Part shown: positions 20,317-29,783 of the stretch, in pieces
Layout of the letters: the number at the start of each line of letters is the position of its first letter
How positions within the stretch are numbered: position 1 is the first letter of the stretch
Notes under the pieces: model-generated
Seen by the model: only the letters and a program-made list of their open reading frames with translations
Told to the model about the DNA's origin: nothing
Database searches by the model: none
Assembly (NCBI RefSeq): GCF_010727605.1
Contig: NZ_AP022568.1
Location: 3,658,001 to 3,722,000, forward strand
Source: Mycobacterium simiae
Lineage (GTDB): Bacteria > Actinomycetota > Actinomycetes > Mycobacteriales > Mycobacteriaceae
Reading direction: 5' to 3'
Length of the DNA: 64,000 bases
Position numbers and translations under genes: made by a program

Positions 20317-21461
20317 GACTGGTAGCCGAGAAGCTTGGCGGACAGGGCGGTCAGGATCTCGGTGGTGCCGCCGCCGATGCCGATGATGCGCATGTCACGG
20401 TATTGACGTTCGATCTCGCATTCGGCCATATAGCCCATGCCGCCGAACAATTGGACGCCCTGGTTGGCCACCCACTCGCCGGCTTCCACGGCGGTGTTCT
20501 TGGCGAAGCACACCGACGCGATCAGGTCGGTTTCGCCGGCCAGTTGGCGTTCCACGACGTGCCGGGCGTAGACGCGGGCGACGTCGATGCGCCGGGCCAT
20601 CTCGGCCAGCGTGTTCTGCACGGACTGCCGGGAAATCAGCGGCCGGCCGAACGTCTCCCGATCGCGGCACCACTGCGCGGTGATGTCCAGACAGCGCTGC
20701 GCACTCGAATATGCCTGTCCGGCAAGCCCGATACGCTCGGCGACGAATGCCTGGGCGATCTGGGCGAAGCCGCTGTTCTCCGGTCCGACCAGGTTGGCCA
20801 CCGGCACGCGGACGTCGGTGTAGGAGAGTTCGGCGGTGTCGGAGGATCGCCAGCCCATCTTGTCCAGCTTGCGGGTGACTTCGAAGCCGGGTGTTCCCTT
20901 TTCGACCACCAACAGCGAAACCCCCGCTGCGCCGGGCCCGCCGGTGCGCACCGCGGTCACCACGTAGTCGGCGCGCACCCCGGAGGTGATATAGGTCTTG
21001 GCGCCGTTGACGACGTAATGGTCGCCGTCCCGCACCGCGCTGGTGCGCAGGTGGCCGACGTCCGAACCGCCGCCAGGTTCGGTGATGGCCAGCGACCCGA
21101 TCTTCTCACCGGCCAAGGTGGGTCGGACGAATTCTTCGATCAGGCGCTGATCTGCGGAGGCGACCATGTGCGGCACCGCGATGCCGCAGGTGAACAGCGA
21201 CGCGAACACCCCGCCCGGCGCACCGGCCTGATGCATCTCCTCGCAGATGATCAACGCATCGGCGCTGTCACCGCCGCCCCCGCCCACTGATTCGGGAAAG
21301 TTGGCCCCCAGCAGGCCGGCGTCGGCGGCGAGGCGGTGCAACTCGCGCGGCAATTCGCCGCCGCGCTCCCACTCGTCGACGTGCGGCAGGACCTCACGTT
21401 CGACGAAGGAGCGCACCGTCTTTCGCAACTGTTCGCGCTCCGGGGTATTCCACAGATTCAC
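20313..21461 (-). CDS. fadE13: Acyl-CoA dehydrogenase
   Basis: The start is GTG 21459-21461 (MNLWNTPEREQLRKTVR), giving 382 aa, the M. tuberculosis length; it overlaps the upstream stop as GTGA. An open extension to 21503 is rejected. Family motifs are LAITEPGGGSDVGHLRTSA, GAKTYITSGVRADY, RQSVQNTLAEMARRID and QLFGGMGYMAECEIERQYRD. It is the second acyl-CoA dehydrogenase of this operon (Rv0975c). Confidence 0.94.
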   Translation of the reverse strand: MNLWNTPEREQLRKTVRSFVEREVLPHVDEWERGGELPRELHRLAADAGLLGANFPESVGGGGGDSADALIICEEMHQAGAPGGVFASLFTCGIAVPHMVASADQRLIEEFVRPTLAGEKIGSLAITEPGGGSDVGHLRTSAVRDGDHYVVNGAKTYITSGVRADYVVTAVRTGGPGAAGVSLLVVEKGTPGFEVTRKLDKMGWRSSDTAELSYTDVRVPVANLVGPENSGFAQIAQAFVAERIGLAGQAYSSAQRCLDITAQWCRDRETFGRPLISRQSVQNTLAEMARRIDVARVYARHVVERQLAGETDLIASVCFAKNTAVEAGEWVANQGVQLFGGMGYMAECEIERQYRDMRIIGIGGGTTEILTALSAKLLGYQS

Positions 21462-23188
21462 AGCAGTCCTTCCGGAATGTCGACATGGCGGCTGCGCAAC
21501 CATTCGCCCAGGCCCTTGGCCTGCGGGTCGAAACGGGCCTGATAGGCGACGCCCTGACCGAGAATGTCCTCGATCACGAAGTTGACCGCCCGCAGATTCG
21601 ACAGGATGTGCCGGGTCACCGGCAGGTCGGCCGTTTCAGGCAACAGCTCTTTGAGGAAGTCCACGGTCAATGTGTTGACGAGCCAGCGCCATTGGTCATC
21701 GGTGCGCACCCACACCCCGATGTTGGCGGAGCCGCCCTTGTCGCCGCTGCGGGCGCCGGCGACGCGACCCAACGGCACGCGCTTGGTCGGGCCGACCGGC
21801 AACGGTTCGGGCAGCGTCGGCTCGGCGACCGGGCCGAGCTCTAACGTCTCTGTGGCGCAGGGGATATCGACTCGGGTGCCGTCGGCGTGCACCGCGATGT
21901 GCGGCACCTCGGTGGCCGCGACATAGCCCGCGGTGAACACGCCGTAGACCTGTCCGTCGCCCGGCGGGGCGGTGACGTGAAACCCCGGATAGCTAGCCAA
22001 CGCCAATTCAACTGCTGCCGAAGAGAATTGACGACCCACATTCGCGGGGTCGGGGTCGCGAACCACGCAGCGCAGCAACGCGCTGGCCGCTTCCTCGGTG
22101 TCGGCGTCGGCGTGGTCGGTGCGGGCCAGCGTCCATTCCAGCTCGGCGGGCTTGACGGTAAGACCGGCCTCGAGCTGGCGGCGCACCAGCGCGGCCTTGG
22201 CCTCGATGTCTAGACCGGTGAGCACGAAGGTCATCGCGTTGCGGAACCCGCCGATGCTATTCAGTGACACCTTCAGCGTCGGCGGTGGCGGTTCGCCCAC
22301 CACGCCGCTGATACGCACCCGGTCCGGCCCGTCCGGCGACAGCTCGACGCTGTCCAGCCGGGTCGTCACGTCCGGGTTGGCGTAGCGGGCCCCGGTGACC
22401 TCATAGAGCAGCTGCGCGGTGACGGTGTCGACGCTGACCAGCCCCCCGGTACCCGGGTGCTTGGTGATCACCGACGATCCGTCGCGACGGACCTCGGCCA
22501 GCGGGAACCCGGCGTAGGTCAAGTCGGGGATCTCCGTGAAGAACGCGTAGTTGCCGCCGGTGGCCTGCACACCGCATTCGATGACGTGACCGGCGACCAC
22601 CGCGCCGGCGAGTTCGTTGTAGTCGGTGCGGGCCCAGCCGAAGTGGGCGGCCGCCGCCCCGACGATCACCGACGCGTCGGTGACCCGGCCGGTGACCACT
22701 ACGTCGGCGCCGTCGCGCAAGCAGTCGACGATGCCCCAGGCGCCCAGGTAGGCGTTGGCGGTCAAGGGGGTGCCCAGTCCCAGCTCGGCCACACGCGGCA
22801 GCAGGTCGTCGCCTTCCACGTGGGCGACGCGAGCCGGGATGCCCAGGCGCTCGGCCAGGCCGCGGATCGCCTCGGCCAGACCGGCCGGGTTGAGGCCGCC
22901 CGCGTTGGCGACGATGCGCACCCCGCGGTCGCAGGCCTCGCCCAGGCAATCCTCGAGCTGGGTCAAAAACGTCTTGGCGTAGCCGCGTTCGGGGTGCTTC
23001 ATCTTGTCGCGGCCCAGGATGAGCATGGTGAGCTCGGCCAGGTAGTCGCCGGTGAGGTAGTCCACCGGGTCAGTGGAGCCGCCAGTCAGCATCTCGCGCA
23101 TGGCAGAGAGCCGGTCGCCGTAGAACCCCGAGCAGTTCGCGATGCGGACAGTGCCGGAACCACCAGAACCAGCAAGAGCAGAGGCCAT
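21458..23188 (-). CDS. AtuA-like protein (acyclic terpene utilisation family, DUF1446)
   Basis: The 576-aa protein, first gene of the operon, matches the AtuA/DUF1446 family: RIANCSGFYGDR, DYLTGDYLAELTMLILGR, ANAGGLNPAGLAEAI, GDDLLPRV and RSGDKGGSANIGVWVR. In Pseudomonas, AtuA is encoded with the geranyl-CoA carboxylase used for citronellol and geraniol breakdown; its biochemical role is still unclear. The start ATG 23186-23188 follows a GGAGG. An operator-like palindrome lies about 45 bp upstream. Confidence 0.92.
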   Translation of the reverse strand: MASALAGSGGSGTVRIANCSGFYGDRLSAMREMLTGGSTDPVDYLTGDYLAELTMLILGRDKMKHPERGYAKTFLTQLEDCLGEACDRGVRIVANAGGLNPAGLAEAIRGLAERLGIPARVAHVEGDDLLPRVAELGLGTPLTANAYLGAWGIVDCLRDGADVVVTGRVTDASVIVGAAAAHFGWARTDYNELAGAVVAGHVIECGVQATGGNYAFFTEIPDLTYAGFPLAEVRRDGSSVITKHPGTGGLVSVDTVTAQLLYEVTGARYANPDVTTRLDSVELSPDGPDRVRISGVVGEPPPPTLKVSLNSIGGFRNAMTFVLTGLDIEAKAALVRRQLEAGLTVKPAELEWTLARTDHADADTEEAASALLRCVVRDPDPANVGRQFSSAAVELALASYPGFHVTAPPGDGQVYGVFTAGYVAATEVPHIAVHADGTRVDIPCATETLELGPVAEPTLPEPLPVGPTKRVPLGRVAGARSGDKGGSANIGVWVRTDDQWRWLVNTLTVDFLKELLPETADLPVTRHILSNLRAVNFVIEDILGQGVAYQARFDPQAKGLGEWLRSRHVDIPEGLL

Positions 23189-23230
23189 GGGAGTACGTCC
23201 TCCGTTCAGTGATTACCGGCTCAACCAACC

Positions 23231-23246
23231 AACCACCCGGTAGGTT
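23231..23246. promoter_or_regulatory. Operator-like imperfect palindrome upstream of the AtuA-fadE13-accD2-accA2 operon
   Basis: The 16-bp sequence AACCACCCGGTAGGTT has matching outer arms AACC/GGTT and a CCGG core, and is preceded by further AACC repeats. This resembles TetR-family sites in mycobacterial lipid operons. It sits 43 bp upstream of the first operon gene, in the 273-bp divergent region 23189-23461 shared with rpmF. Confidence 0.45.
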
Positions 23247-23461
23247 AGCGGGTACCGCCGGTGTCACGTCAAGGATGCCCGTCCCGGCGCCGCCGGCATA
23301 GCCGCGGTTCGCCCCCCCCGTCCAGTCGGTCGCCCACGCCGCCCATTTTGGCGCCCAGCAGGTCACCGACTATTCTGGTGCGCAATCGTCGCGCCGTCAG
23401 CCGTTAGGTCATGCCGTGCGATGCACGACCCGAAACCCCACACGAGGAGTAAGGCCCGACC

Positions 23462-23635
23462 ATGGCCACACCCAAGCGCAGAATGTCGCGCTCGAACACC
23501 CGCAGCCGCCGCTCGCAGTGGAAGGCGGAGAAGACCGAGCTCGTCGGCGTGACCGTGGCCGGCCAGAAGCACAAGGTGCCGCGCCGGCTGCTCAAGGCCG
23601 CTCGCCTGGGCCTCATCGATCTCGACCGTCGCTAG
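23462..23635 (+). CDS. rpmF: 50S ribosomal protein bL32
   Basis: The 57-aa basic protein begins [20 protein letters not shown] and ends LGLIDLDRR, the normal bL32 pattern and the length of Rv0979A. GAGGAG lies at 23444-23449. There are no cysteines, so it is a zinc-free (C-minus) type. PE_PGRS16 and neighbours that flank it in M. tuberculosis are missing. Confidence 0.97.
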   Translation: MATPKRRMSRSNTRSRRSQWKAEKTELVGVTVAGQKHKVPRRLLKAARLGLIDLDRR

Positions 23636-23714
23636 CCACATTGCCCGCCCGCTTCCCGGGCCGCGTCCGCGCGTATCGTCGCGCGACGGAGATCTCGGGA
23701 TATACCCGGCGCGC

Positions 23715-23735
23715 CTCTCAGGCCGCTCTCAGGCC
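23715..23735. promoter_or_regulatory. MprA box upstream of mprA
   Basis: Two perfect copies of CTCTCAGGCC start 11 bp apart (23715 and 23726), one helical turn, 14 bp before the mprA GTG. MprA is known to bind loosely conserved direct repeats containing TCTCAG and to regulate its own operon. Confidence 0.82.
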
Positions 23736-23749
23736 CTAGGACGAAACTA

Positions 23750-24442
23750 GTGGCCGTGCGCATTCTTGTCGTCGACGACGATCGCGCGGTCCGCGAGTCG
23801 CTGCGCAGATCGCTCTCTTTCAACGGCTACTCGGTCGAGTTGGCGAACGACGGTGTCGAGGCACTGGAACTGATCGCCAGCGATCGACCGGACGCGCTCG
23901 TGCTGGACGTGATGATGCCGCGCCTCGACGGTCTCGAGGTCTGCCGCCAACTGCGCAGTACCGGCGATGATCTGCCGATCCTGGTGCTGACCGCCCGCGA
24001 TTCGGTGTCCGAGCGGGTCGCCGGCCTGGACGCCGGCGCCGACGACTACCTGCCCAAGCCGTTCGCCCTCGAGGAGCTGTTGGCCCGGATGCGGGCGCTG
24101 TTGCGCCGCACCAAACCCGACGATGACGCCGAATCGGTGGCCATGCGGTTCTCTGACCTCGCGCTGGATCCGGTGACCCGGGAGGTGACCCGGGGCCAGC
24201 GCCGGATCAGCCTGACCCGCACCGAGTTCGCGCTGCTGGAGATGCTGATCGCCAACCCGCGCCGGGTACTCACCCGCAGCCGGATCCTCGAGGAGGTCTG
24301 GGGTTTCGACTTTCCCACCTCGGGCAATGCGCTCGAGGTGTACGTCGGGTACCTGCGCCGCAAAACGGAGGCCGACGGTGAGCCGCGGTTGATACACACG
24401 GTCCGCGGTGTCGGCTACGTCCTGCGGGAGACGCCGCCCTGA
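23750..24442 (+). CDS. mprA: Two-component response regulator MprA
   Basis: This is an OmpR/PhoB-type response regulator of 230 aa. The receiver domain has DDD at 9-11, phosphoacceptor Asp53 in [12 protein letters not shown] and KPF. The winged-helix domain has [22 protein letters not shown] and [11 protein letters not shown]. It starts with GTG 23750. It senses envelope stress through MprB and controls sigE, sigB and pepD in M. tuberculosis. The next gene begins inside its stop codon (TGATG). Confidence 0.97.
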   Translation: MAVRILVVDDDRAVRESLRRSLSFNGYSVELANDGVEALELIASDRPDALVLDVMMPRLDGLEVCRQLRSTGDDLPILVLTARDSVSERVAGLDAGADDYLPKPFALEELLARMRALLRRTKPDDDAESVAMRFSDLALDPVTREVTRGQRRISLTRTEFALLEMLIANPRRVLTRSRILEEVWGFDFPTSGNALEVYVGYLRRKTEADGEPRLIHTVRGVGYVLRETPP

Positions 24443-25980
24443 TGATCCGGTCCCAACGACGTCGGCACGCGCCGTTGCGAGCCCCCAGTTCGTTATCGCT
24501 GCGGTGGCGGGTGATGTTGCTGGCGATGTCGATGGTGGCGATGGTCGTGGTGTTGATGGCATTCGCCGTCTACGCGGTGATCGCGGCCGCGCTGTACAGC
24601 GACATTGACAACCAGCTGGACAGCCGCGCCCAGCTGCTGATCGCCAGCGGTTCGCTGGCCGCCGACCCGGCCAAGGCAATCGAAGGCACGGCGTATTCGG
24701 ACGTCAACGCGATGTTGGTGAACCCCGGGCACTCGATCTACACGGCTCAGCAGCCGGGGCAGACTCTGCCGGTGGATTCGCCGGAGAAGGCGGTGATCCG
24801 TGGCGACTTGTTCATGTCCCGGCGCACCGCATCCGACCAGCGCATCCTGGCCATCCATCTGCCCAACGGCAGCTCGCTGCTGATCTCCAAGAGTCTCAAG
24901 CCCACTGAGGCGGTGATGACGAAGTTGAGGTGGGTGCTGTTGATCGTCGGCGGTATCGGCGTCGCGGTGGCCGCAGTGGCCGGCGGGATGGTCACCCGGG
25001 CGGGGTTGCGGCCCGTTGCCCGATTGACCGAGGCCGCCGAGCGGGTGGCCCGTACCGACGACTTGCGGCCCATCCCCGTGTTCGGTAGTGACGAATTAGC
25101 CCGGCTCACTGAAGCTTTCAACTTGATGCTGCGCGCGCTGGCCGAGTCGCGCGAGCGTCAGGCGCGACTGGTCACCGACGCCGGGCACGAGTTGCGCACG
25201 CCGCTGACGTCACTGCGAACGAACGTCGAGCTGCTGATGGCGTCCATGGAACCGGGTGCCCCGCGGCTTCCCGAACAGGAAATGATCGAGCTGCGCGCCG
25301 ATGTACTCGCCCAGATCGAGGAACTGTCCACGCTGGTAGGCGATCTGGTCGACCTGACCCGCGACGACGCCGGCCAGGTGGTGCACGAGCCGGTCGACAT
25401 GTCCGAGGTCATCGACCGGAGTCTGGAGCGAGTTCGACGGCGGCGCAACGACATTCACTTCGACGTCGACGTGATTCCGTGGCAGATCTACGGCGACGCC
25501 GCGGGGTTGTCCCGAGCGGCGCTGAACCTGATGGACAACGCGGCCAAGTGGAGCCCGCCGGGCGGCCGAGTCGGGGTGCGGATGCGCCAGCTCGATCCCA
25601 CACATGCCGAGTTGGTGGTCTCCGACTATGGCCCGGGCATCCCGCCACACGAGCGGCGCCTGGTCTTCGAACGGTTCTACCGGTCGACGCAGGCGCGGGC
25701 GATGCCCGGTTCCGGCCTGGGCCTGGCGATTGTCAAGCAGGTGGTGCTCAACCACGGCGGCATGCTGCGGGTGGAAGACACGGTTTCGGGCGGCCATCCG
25801 CCGGGAACATCGATCTACGTGCTGCTCCCGGGCCGGCCGCTACCGGTGTCGACCTACCCTGCCGCCGGGGGCGAAGCCCACCACGAAGCCATGACGGACC
25901 CCGCCGGGAACGCCGCGGCGAACTCTCGGGATACGACGAACGTTATCTCAGTGGACTCTCAGTCCGCGCGCGCAAGGTAG
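24442..25980 (+). CDS. mprB: Sensor histidine kinase MprB
   Basis: The 512-aa membrane kinase has TM1 at about 27-50, an extracytoplasmic sensor domain, TM2 at about 157-180 and a HAMP domain. Its HisKA region carries the phosphorylated His in VTDAGHELRTPLTS (His249, the number reported for M. tuberculosis). Its ATPase domain has N box NLMDNAAKWSPPG, G1 DYGPGIP, F box ERFYRS and G2 GSGLGLAIVKQ. The C-terminal tail is unstructured. The 3' end of the gene contains the MprA box for pepD. Confidence 0.97.
   Translation: MIRSQRRRHAPLRAPSSLSLRWRVMLLAMSMVAMVVVLMAFAVYAVIAAALYSDIDNQLDSRAQLLIASGSLAADPAKAIEGTAYSDVNAMLVNPGHSIYTAQQPGQTLPVDSPEKAVIRGDLFMSRRTASDQRILAIHLPNGSSLLISKSLKPTEAVMTKLRWVLLIVGGIGVAVAAVAGGMVTRAGLRPVARLTEAAERVARTDDLRPIPVFGSDELARLTEAFNLMLRALAESRERQARLVTDAGHELRTPLTSLRTNVELLMASMEPGAPRLPEQEMIELRADVLAQIEELSTLVGDLVDLTRDDAGQVVHEPVDMSEVIDRSLERVRRRRNDIHFDVDVIPWQIYGDAAGLSRAALNLMDNAAKWSPPGGRVGVRMRQLDPTHAELVVSDYGPGIPPHERRLVFERFYRSTQARAMPGSGLGLAIVKQVVLNHGGMLRVEDTVSGGHPPGTSIYVLLPGRPLPVSTYPAAGGEAHHEAMTDPAGNAAANSRDTTNVISVDSQSARAR
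25946..25962. promoter_or_regulatory. MprA box upstream of pepD, inside the mprB 3' end
   Basis: TCTCAG occurs at 25946 and again at 25957, the same 11-bp spacing as before mprA, in the context ATCTCAGTGG and ACTCTCAGTCC. It lies about 90 bp before the pepD start and suggests an independent promoter for the protease within the operon. Confidence 0.72.
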
Positions 25981-26053
25981 TTGCAGTTACTGTTGGAAAT
26001 CGAGCGAAGTCGAGCTCGATAGCACCCATTTAGAGGAAGAGCGACTTAGCGAC

Positions 26054-27592
26054 ATGACGAATGACCCGAGGTATTCGCCACCGCCGCAGCAGCCGGGATA
26101 CCGCAGCGCGCCTAACCAGCCCTTTGAACCCGGAATGGCGTCCGCGTACGGCCAGGGGCCGCAGCAATCGTTCAATCAGCCTTACGACTGGCGATACCAC
26201 CAGGGCCAGCCTCCGCAGACGACGCAATACCGGCGGCCGTACGAACCGTTCGGCGACACGGGGTCGGGCGCGGTCCCCGGTGGCACCGGGCCTGGCCGAA
26301 TCCCCGGCGGAACCGGTGGCGGGCCGATCCCGGGTGGCACCGGTGTGGGTCCGATCCCCGGGGGCACGGGTGCGGGTCCGATACCCGGCATGCTGCCGCC
26401 GATGGGCCCGCCGCGTGGCCCGCAGAAGCGATCCCGCGCCGGCCTGCTGGCCGTGGGCGCAGTCGCGATCGCGGTGGTGTCGGCTGGTATCGGCGGCGCG
26501 GCGGCCACGGTCGTCGAGCTCAACACGCACTCCACAATCGCCAGCGGCACCGGCAAATCCTCGGGGGCCACGCCCGGCGTTCCCGCGGCCAACATGGCGC
26601 CCGGGACCGTCGAACAGGTCGCCGCAAAGGTAGTGCCCAGCGTCGTGATGCTGGAGACCGACCTCGGGCGCGCCTCGGAAGAGGGCTCCGGCATCATCCT
26701 GTCCTCCGATGGGCTGATCCTGACCAACAACCACGTCATCGCGGCCGCTGCCGGCCCGCCGCGGGCGCCGGGCGGACCCGGCGGACCGCCCTTGCTGCCC
26801 GGCGGACCGGGGGGACCGGGTAACCCCACCCCGAAGACAACGGTCACCTTCTCCGACGGCCGCACCGCACCGTTCACGGTGGTGGGAGCCGATCCGACCA
26901 GTGACATCGCCGTCGTCCGGGTGCAGGGCATGTCCGGACTGACCCCGATCGCGATGGGCTCGTCATCGGACGTGCGAGTCGGGCAGCCGGTGATCGCGAT
27001 CGGCTCGCCACTGGGTCTGTCGGGCACGGTGACCACCGGAATCATCAGCGCGTTGAACCGGCCGGTGTCGACGACCGGCGAGTCCGGTAACCAGAACACG
27101 GTGCTGGACGCGATTCAGACCGACGCCGCGATCAACCCGGGTAACTCCGGTGGCGCGCTGGTCAACCTGAGCGGGCAGCTAGTCGGGGTCAACTCGGCGA
27201 TCGCGACCTTGGGCTCCGACTCGCCTGACGCCCAAAGCGGCTCGATCGGGCTGGGCTTCGCAATTCCCGTCGACCAGGCCAAACGCATCGCTGACGAGTT
27301 GATCAGCAGCGGCAAGGCCACCCACGCCTCGCTCGGTGTGCAGGTAACCAGCGACAAGAGCACACCTGGCGCCAAGGTGGTCGACGTCGTGCAAGGCGGT
27401 GCAGCCTCCAACGCGGGTCTGCCCAAGAATGTGGTGGTCACCAAGGTCGATGATCGCCCGATCAACAACGCCGATGCCCTGGTCGCCGCCGTGCGGTCCA
27501 AGGCGCCCGGCGACAAGGTAACGCTGACCTACTCCGATCCCGGCGGCGGTAGCCGGACCGTGCAGGTCACCCTCGGCAAGGCGGATCAGTGA
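26054..27592 (+). CDS. pepD: HtrA-like serine protease PepD
   Basis: This is a membrane-anchored quality-control protease of the MprAB circuit. It has a Pro/Gly/Gln-rich cytosolic N-terminus with PGGTG repeats (about 75-115), one TM helix (about 134-156), a trypsin-like domain with catalytic His227 (LTNNHVIAA), Asp284 (TSDIAVV) and Ser365 (NPGNSGGAL), and a C-terminal PDZ domain (ASLGVQVTSDK to the end). At 512 aa it is longer than the 464 aa of M. tuberculosis, partly because of the repeats and a Gly/Pro loop (RAPGGPGGPPLLPGGPGG) after the catalytic His. Confidence 0.96.
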   Translation: MTNDPRYSPPPQQPGYRSAPNQPFEPGMASAYGQGPQQSFNQPYDWRYHQGQPPQTTQYRRPYEPFGDTGSGAVPGGTGPGRIPGGTGGGPIPGGTGVGPIPGGTGAGPIPGMLPPMGPPRGPQKRSRAGLLAVGAVAIAVVSAGIGGAAATVVELNTHSTIASGTGKSSGATPGVPAANMAPGTVEQVAAKVVPSVVMLETDLGRASEEGSGIILSSDGLILTNNHVIAAAAGPPRAPGGPGGPPLLPGGPGGPGNPTPKTTVTFSDGRTAPFTVVGADPTSDIAVVRVQGMSGLTPIAMGSSSDVRVGQPVIAIGSPLGLSGTVTTGIISALNRPVSTTGESGNQNTVLDAIQTDAAINPGNSGGALVNLSGQLVGVNSAIATLGSDSPDAQSGSIGLGFAIPVDQAKRIADELISSGKATHASLGVQVTSDKSTPGAKVVDVVQGGAASNAGLPKNVVVTKVDDRPINNADALVAAVRSKAPGDKVTLTYSDPGGGSRTVQVTLGKADQ

Positions 27593-28137
27593 TGAGAGTC
27601 GATGAGCCCATCTCGGAGCTCGGATATACGGTGGCACCCATGGAAACGGGTGCGGAATTGGTAGTCGGCCGGGCGCTGGTTGTCGTGGTCGACGATCGCA
27701 CCGCGCACGGCGATGAGGACCACAGCGGGCCGTTGGTCACCGAGCTGCTGACCGAGGCCGGATTCGTGGTCGACGGTGTGGTCGCGGTGGCGGCCGACGA
27801 GGTCGAGATCCGCAATGCGCTGAACACCGCGGTGATCGGCGGCGTCGACCTGGTGGTGTCCGTCGGCGGGACCGGCGTCACCCCGCGTGACGTCACGCCG
27901 GAGGCGACGCGGGAGATCCTGGACCGCGAAATCCTGGGCATCGCCGAGGCCATTCGGGCCTCTGGGCTGTCCGCCGGGATCATCGACGCGGGATTGTCGC
28001 GCGGTCTGGCCGGGGTGTCCGGCAGCACGCTGGTGGTCAACCTCGCCGGATCGCGGTACGCGGTGCGTGACGGGATGGCGACGTTGAATCCGCTCGCGGC
28101 CCAGATCATCGGGCAGCTATCGAGCCTCGAAATCTAA
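27592..28137 (+). CDS. moaB2: MoaB2, MogA/MoaB-family molybdopterin-binding protein
   Basis: The 181-aa protein with SVGGTGVTPRDVTPEATREI, the molybdopterin-binding signature, starts at ATG 27592 overlapping the pepD stop by 1 bp; a GTG 3 bp earlier is also possible. Published M. tuberculosis data link the Rv0984 homologue to the SigE regulatory network as well as to molybdopterin chemistry, which fits its place in the mprA-mprB-pepD operon. Confidence 0.95.
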   Translation: MRVDEPISELGYTVAPMETGAELVVGRALVVVVDDRTAHGDEDHSGPLVTELLTEAGFVVDGVVAVAADEVEIRNALNTAVIGGVDLVVSVGGTGVTPRDVTPEATREILDREILGIAEAIRASGLSAGIIDAGLSRGLAGVSGSTLVVNLAGSRYAVRDGMATLNPLAAQIIGQLSSLEI

Positions 28138-28161
28138 ACGTCGCCCAGCGGTCGGGTCGCG

Positions 28162-28623
28162 TTACTGCGACTCGGCGTCGGCGCGGGGCCCGTACTCGGG
28201 CGGCGGTGTGGTGCCGATCCCGCCGTGTCTGCCCGACGAGGTGGCGCCGTTGGTCTGGGCGAGCAGGTCGCGGATCTCGGTGAGCAACACGATCTGAGCG
28301 TCGTCGGCCTGCTCCACCTCGCCGCGCTTACGAAACGTGTTGTACGGCAAAACAACTAGGAAGTACACCACCGCGGCGACCAACACGAAGTTGATCGCGG
28401 CCGACAGCAAGATATTCAGGTCGATGGTCTGCCCGCCACCGATGCTGATCTTCAGGATGCCGACGTCGGACTGCTGGTTGACCCCGATGCGATTAATCAG
28501 GGGCTGGATGATGCTGTCGGTGAACTTTGTGACCAACGCGGTGAACGCAGTACCGATGACCACCGCGACGGACAGGTCGACGATATTGCCCCGCGCGAGA
28601 AACTCCTTGAACCCCTTGAGCAT
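28162..28623 (-). CDS. mscL: Large-conductance mechanosensitive channel
   Basis: The start is ATG 28621-28623 ([24 protein letters not shown]), giving 153 aa; a longer frame to 28683 is not conserved in character. TM1 is about 13-37 and TM2 about 68-90 ([19 protein letters not shown]), with the cytoplasmic helix [12 protein letters not shown]. It forms a homopentamer that opens under hypo-osmotic shock. It converges with moaB2, leaving 24 bp between them. Confidence 0.97.
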   Translation of the reverse strand: MLKGFKEFLARGNIVDLSVAVVIGTAFTALVTKFTDSIIQPLINRIGVNQQSDVGILKISIGGGQTIDLNILLSAAINFVLVAAVVYFLVVLPYNTFRKRGEVEQADDAQIVLLTEIRDLLAQTNGATSSGRHGGIGTTPPPEYGPRADAESQ

Positions 28624-28684
28624 TCCGACGTCCTTTCTGAGCTGGACACAGTCTGCTGCGGGTGTGGCGTCGGAGCCAGGCACT

Positions 28685-29353
28685 TCAGTGCAGGGTGAGG
28701 GTCACCGTCTGCCCCAAGACCGAGCCGGCCACCGTATTCGCCACGCGAGCCGGCAGCGCAACTAACACTACGCGGTCACCGTCGGCGGACTGGGCTTTCT
28801 GCCGGGGCGACACGAGCACCACGACGGCATCGGTCGCCACCACTTTGCTGACCGCCGGCGTGCTCGGGGCCGGGTCGGCCGGCGGTGCGGCCAGCACATC
28901 GACGACGTCGCCCGCGCGCACGAGATCGATCAGCGCGCCGTCGGCCAGGTGTAGCGGCACGATCCGGGCCCCCGGCCCGGCCGTCACCTCGGCAAGCCTG
29001 CTGCCCAGCAGCCGGACGTCGGTGAGTACCTCGCCGCGGCGTGTCGGACTGGTCAGCGTGGATCCCAGCACCATGCTCAGGTCGGCCTGTGAACCGTCGG
29101 GAAGCGTTGTTGCCAAGCGGCTTTCGACCCGCACATCGTCGGGGGTCAACGCGGTGCCGGGGGGAAGGTCGTGGGTCGCCACTACGGCGTCGGCCCGCTC
29201 ACCAGCCGGATCCGGACGCAGTGCCGCAACGCCCGCCAACACGACAAGCCCACCCGCAACCACGCGGCGAGCCAACACGGTGCGGGTCCAGTCGGGGCGC
29301 AGCGACACCGACAACCGGCGCAACAGCGTTGGATTCAGCGACGATTCGCCCAC
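28685..29353 (-). CDS. SAF-domain membrane-anchored protein (Rv0990c position; CpaB-like)
   Basis: The 222-aa protein has one TM helix at about 30-46 ([15 protein letters not shown]) and then an SAF domain ([47 protein letters not shown]). SAF domains occur in CpaB/RcpC pilus-assembly proteins, but no pilus genes are nearby, so the role is unknown. It ends 61 bp upstream of the mscL start on the same strand. Confidence 0.85.
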   Translation of the reverse strand: MGESSLNPTLLRRLSVSLRPDWTRTVLARRVVAGGLVVLAGVAALRPDPAGERADAVVATHDLPPGTALTPDDVRVESRLATTLPDGSQADLSMVLGSTLTSPTRRGEVLTDVRLLGSRLAEVTAGPGARIVPLHLADGALIDLVRAGDVVDVLAAPPADPAPSTPAVSKVVATDAVVVLVSPRQKAQSADGDRVVLVALPARVANTVAGSVLGQTVTLTLH

Positions 29354-29415
29354 GCCGTCACGGTAAGTGCCACGCGGCTCCGAGGCCGCCGGTCAGCGAT
29401 TGGGTCTGTGGATAA

Positions 29416-29757
29416 CTAGCTTGCCGCGGCCGCTGCGGATGACGCTGACGACTTCTCGCTGGAGCCGGACTTCTCGCTGGAGCCGGACTTCTCGCTAGCG
29501 CTCGACTTCTCGCTGGAGCTGGAGCTCTCGCTGGATCCGTTGGTCGACGAGCCGTTACTCGAGGCTGGCTTCTTGCCCGACTCTCGGCTGTCGGTGCGGT
29601 AGAAGCCGCTGCCCTTGAACACCACGCCCACGGAGTTGAAGAGCTTGCGCAGGCGACCCGCACACTTCTGGCAGGTGGTCAACGCGTCGTCGGTGAAGGC
29701 TTGCACCACGTCAAAGCGGTCGCCGCACGCGGTGCACGCGTAGCTGTAGGTCGGCAC
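29416..29757 (-). CDS. ruc: Redox-regulated chaperone Ruc (FmdB-type zinc ribbon, Rv0991c)
   Basis: The 113-aa protein has an N-terminal FmdB/CxxC-CxxC zinc ribbon (YACTACGDRF and CQKCAGRLRKLF) and a disordered C-terminal tail made of SSEKS/SGSSEKS repeats (about 72-105). The M. tuberculosis homologue was shown to be a heat- and oxidation-activated chaperone that prevents aggregation and works with DnaK. A CIRCE element lies 27 bp upstream, matching known HrcA control. The tail is encoded by imperfect 24-bp-scale repeats. Confidence 0.93.
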   Translation of the reverse strand: MPTYSYACTACGDRFDVVQAFTDDALTTCQKCAGRLRKLFNSVGVVFKGSGFYRTDSRESGKKPASSNGSSTNGSSESSSSSEKSSASEKSGSSEKSGSSEKSSASSAAAAAS

Positions 29758-29783
29758 TGAAAACCTCCGTCAAATAAGTCTCG

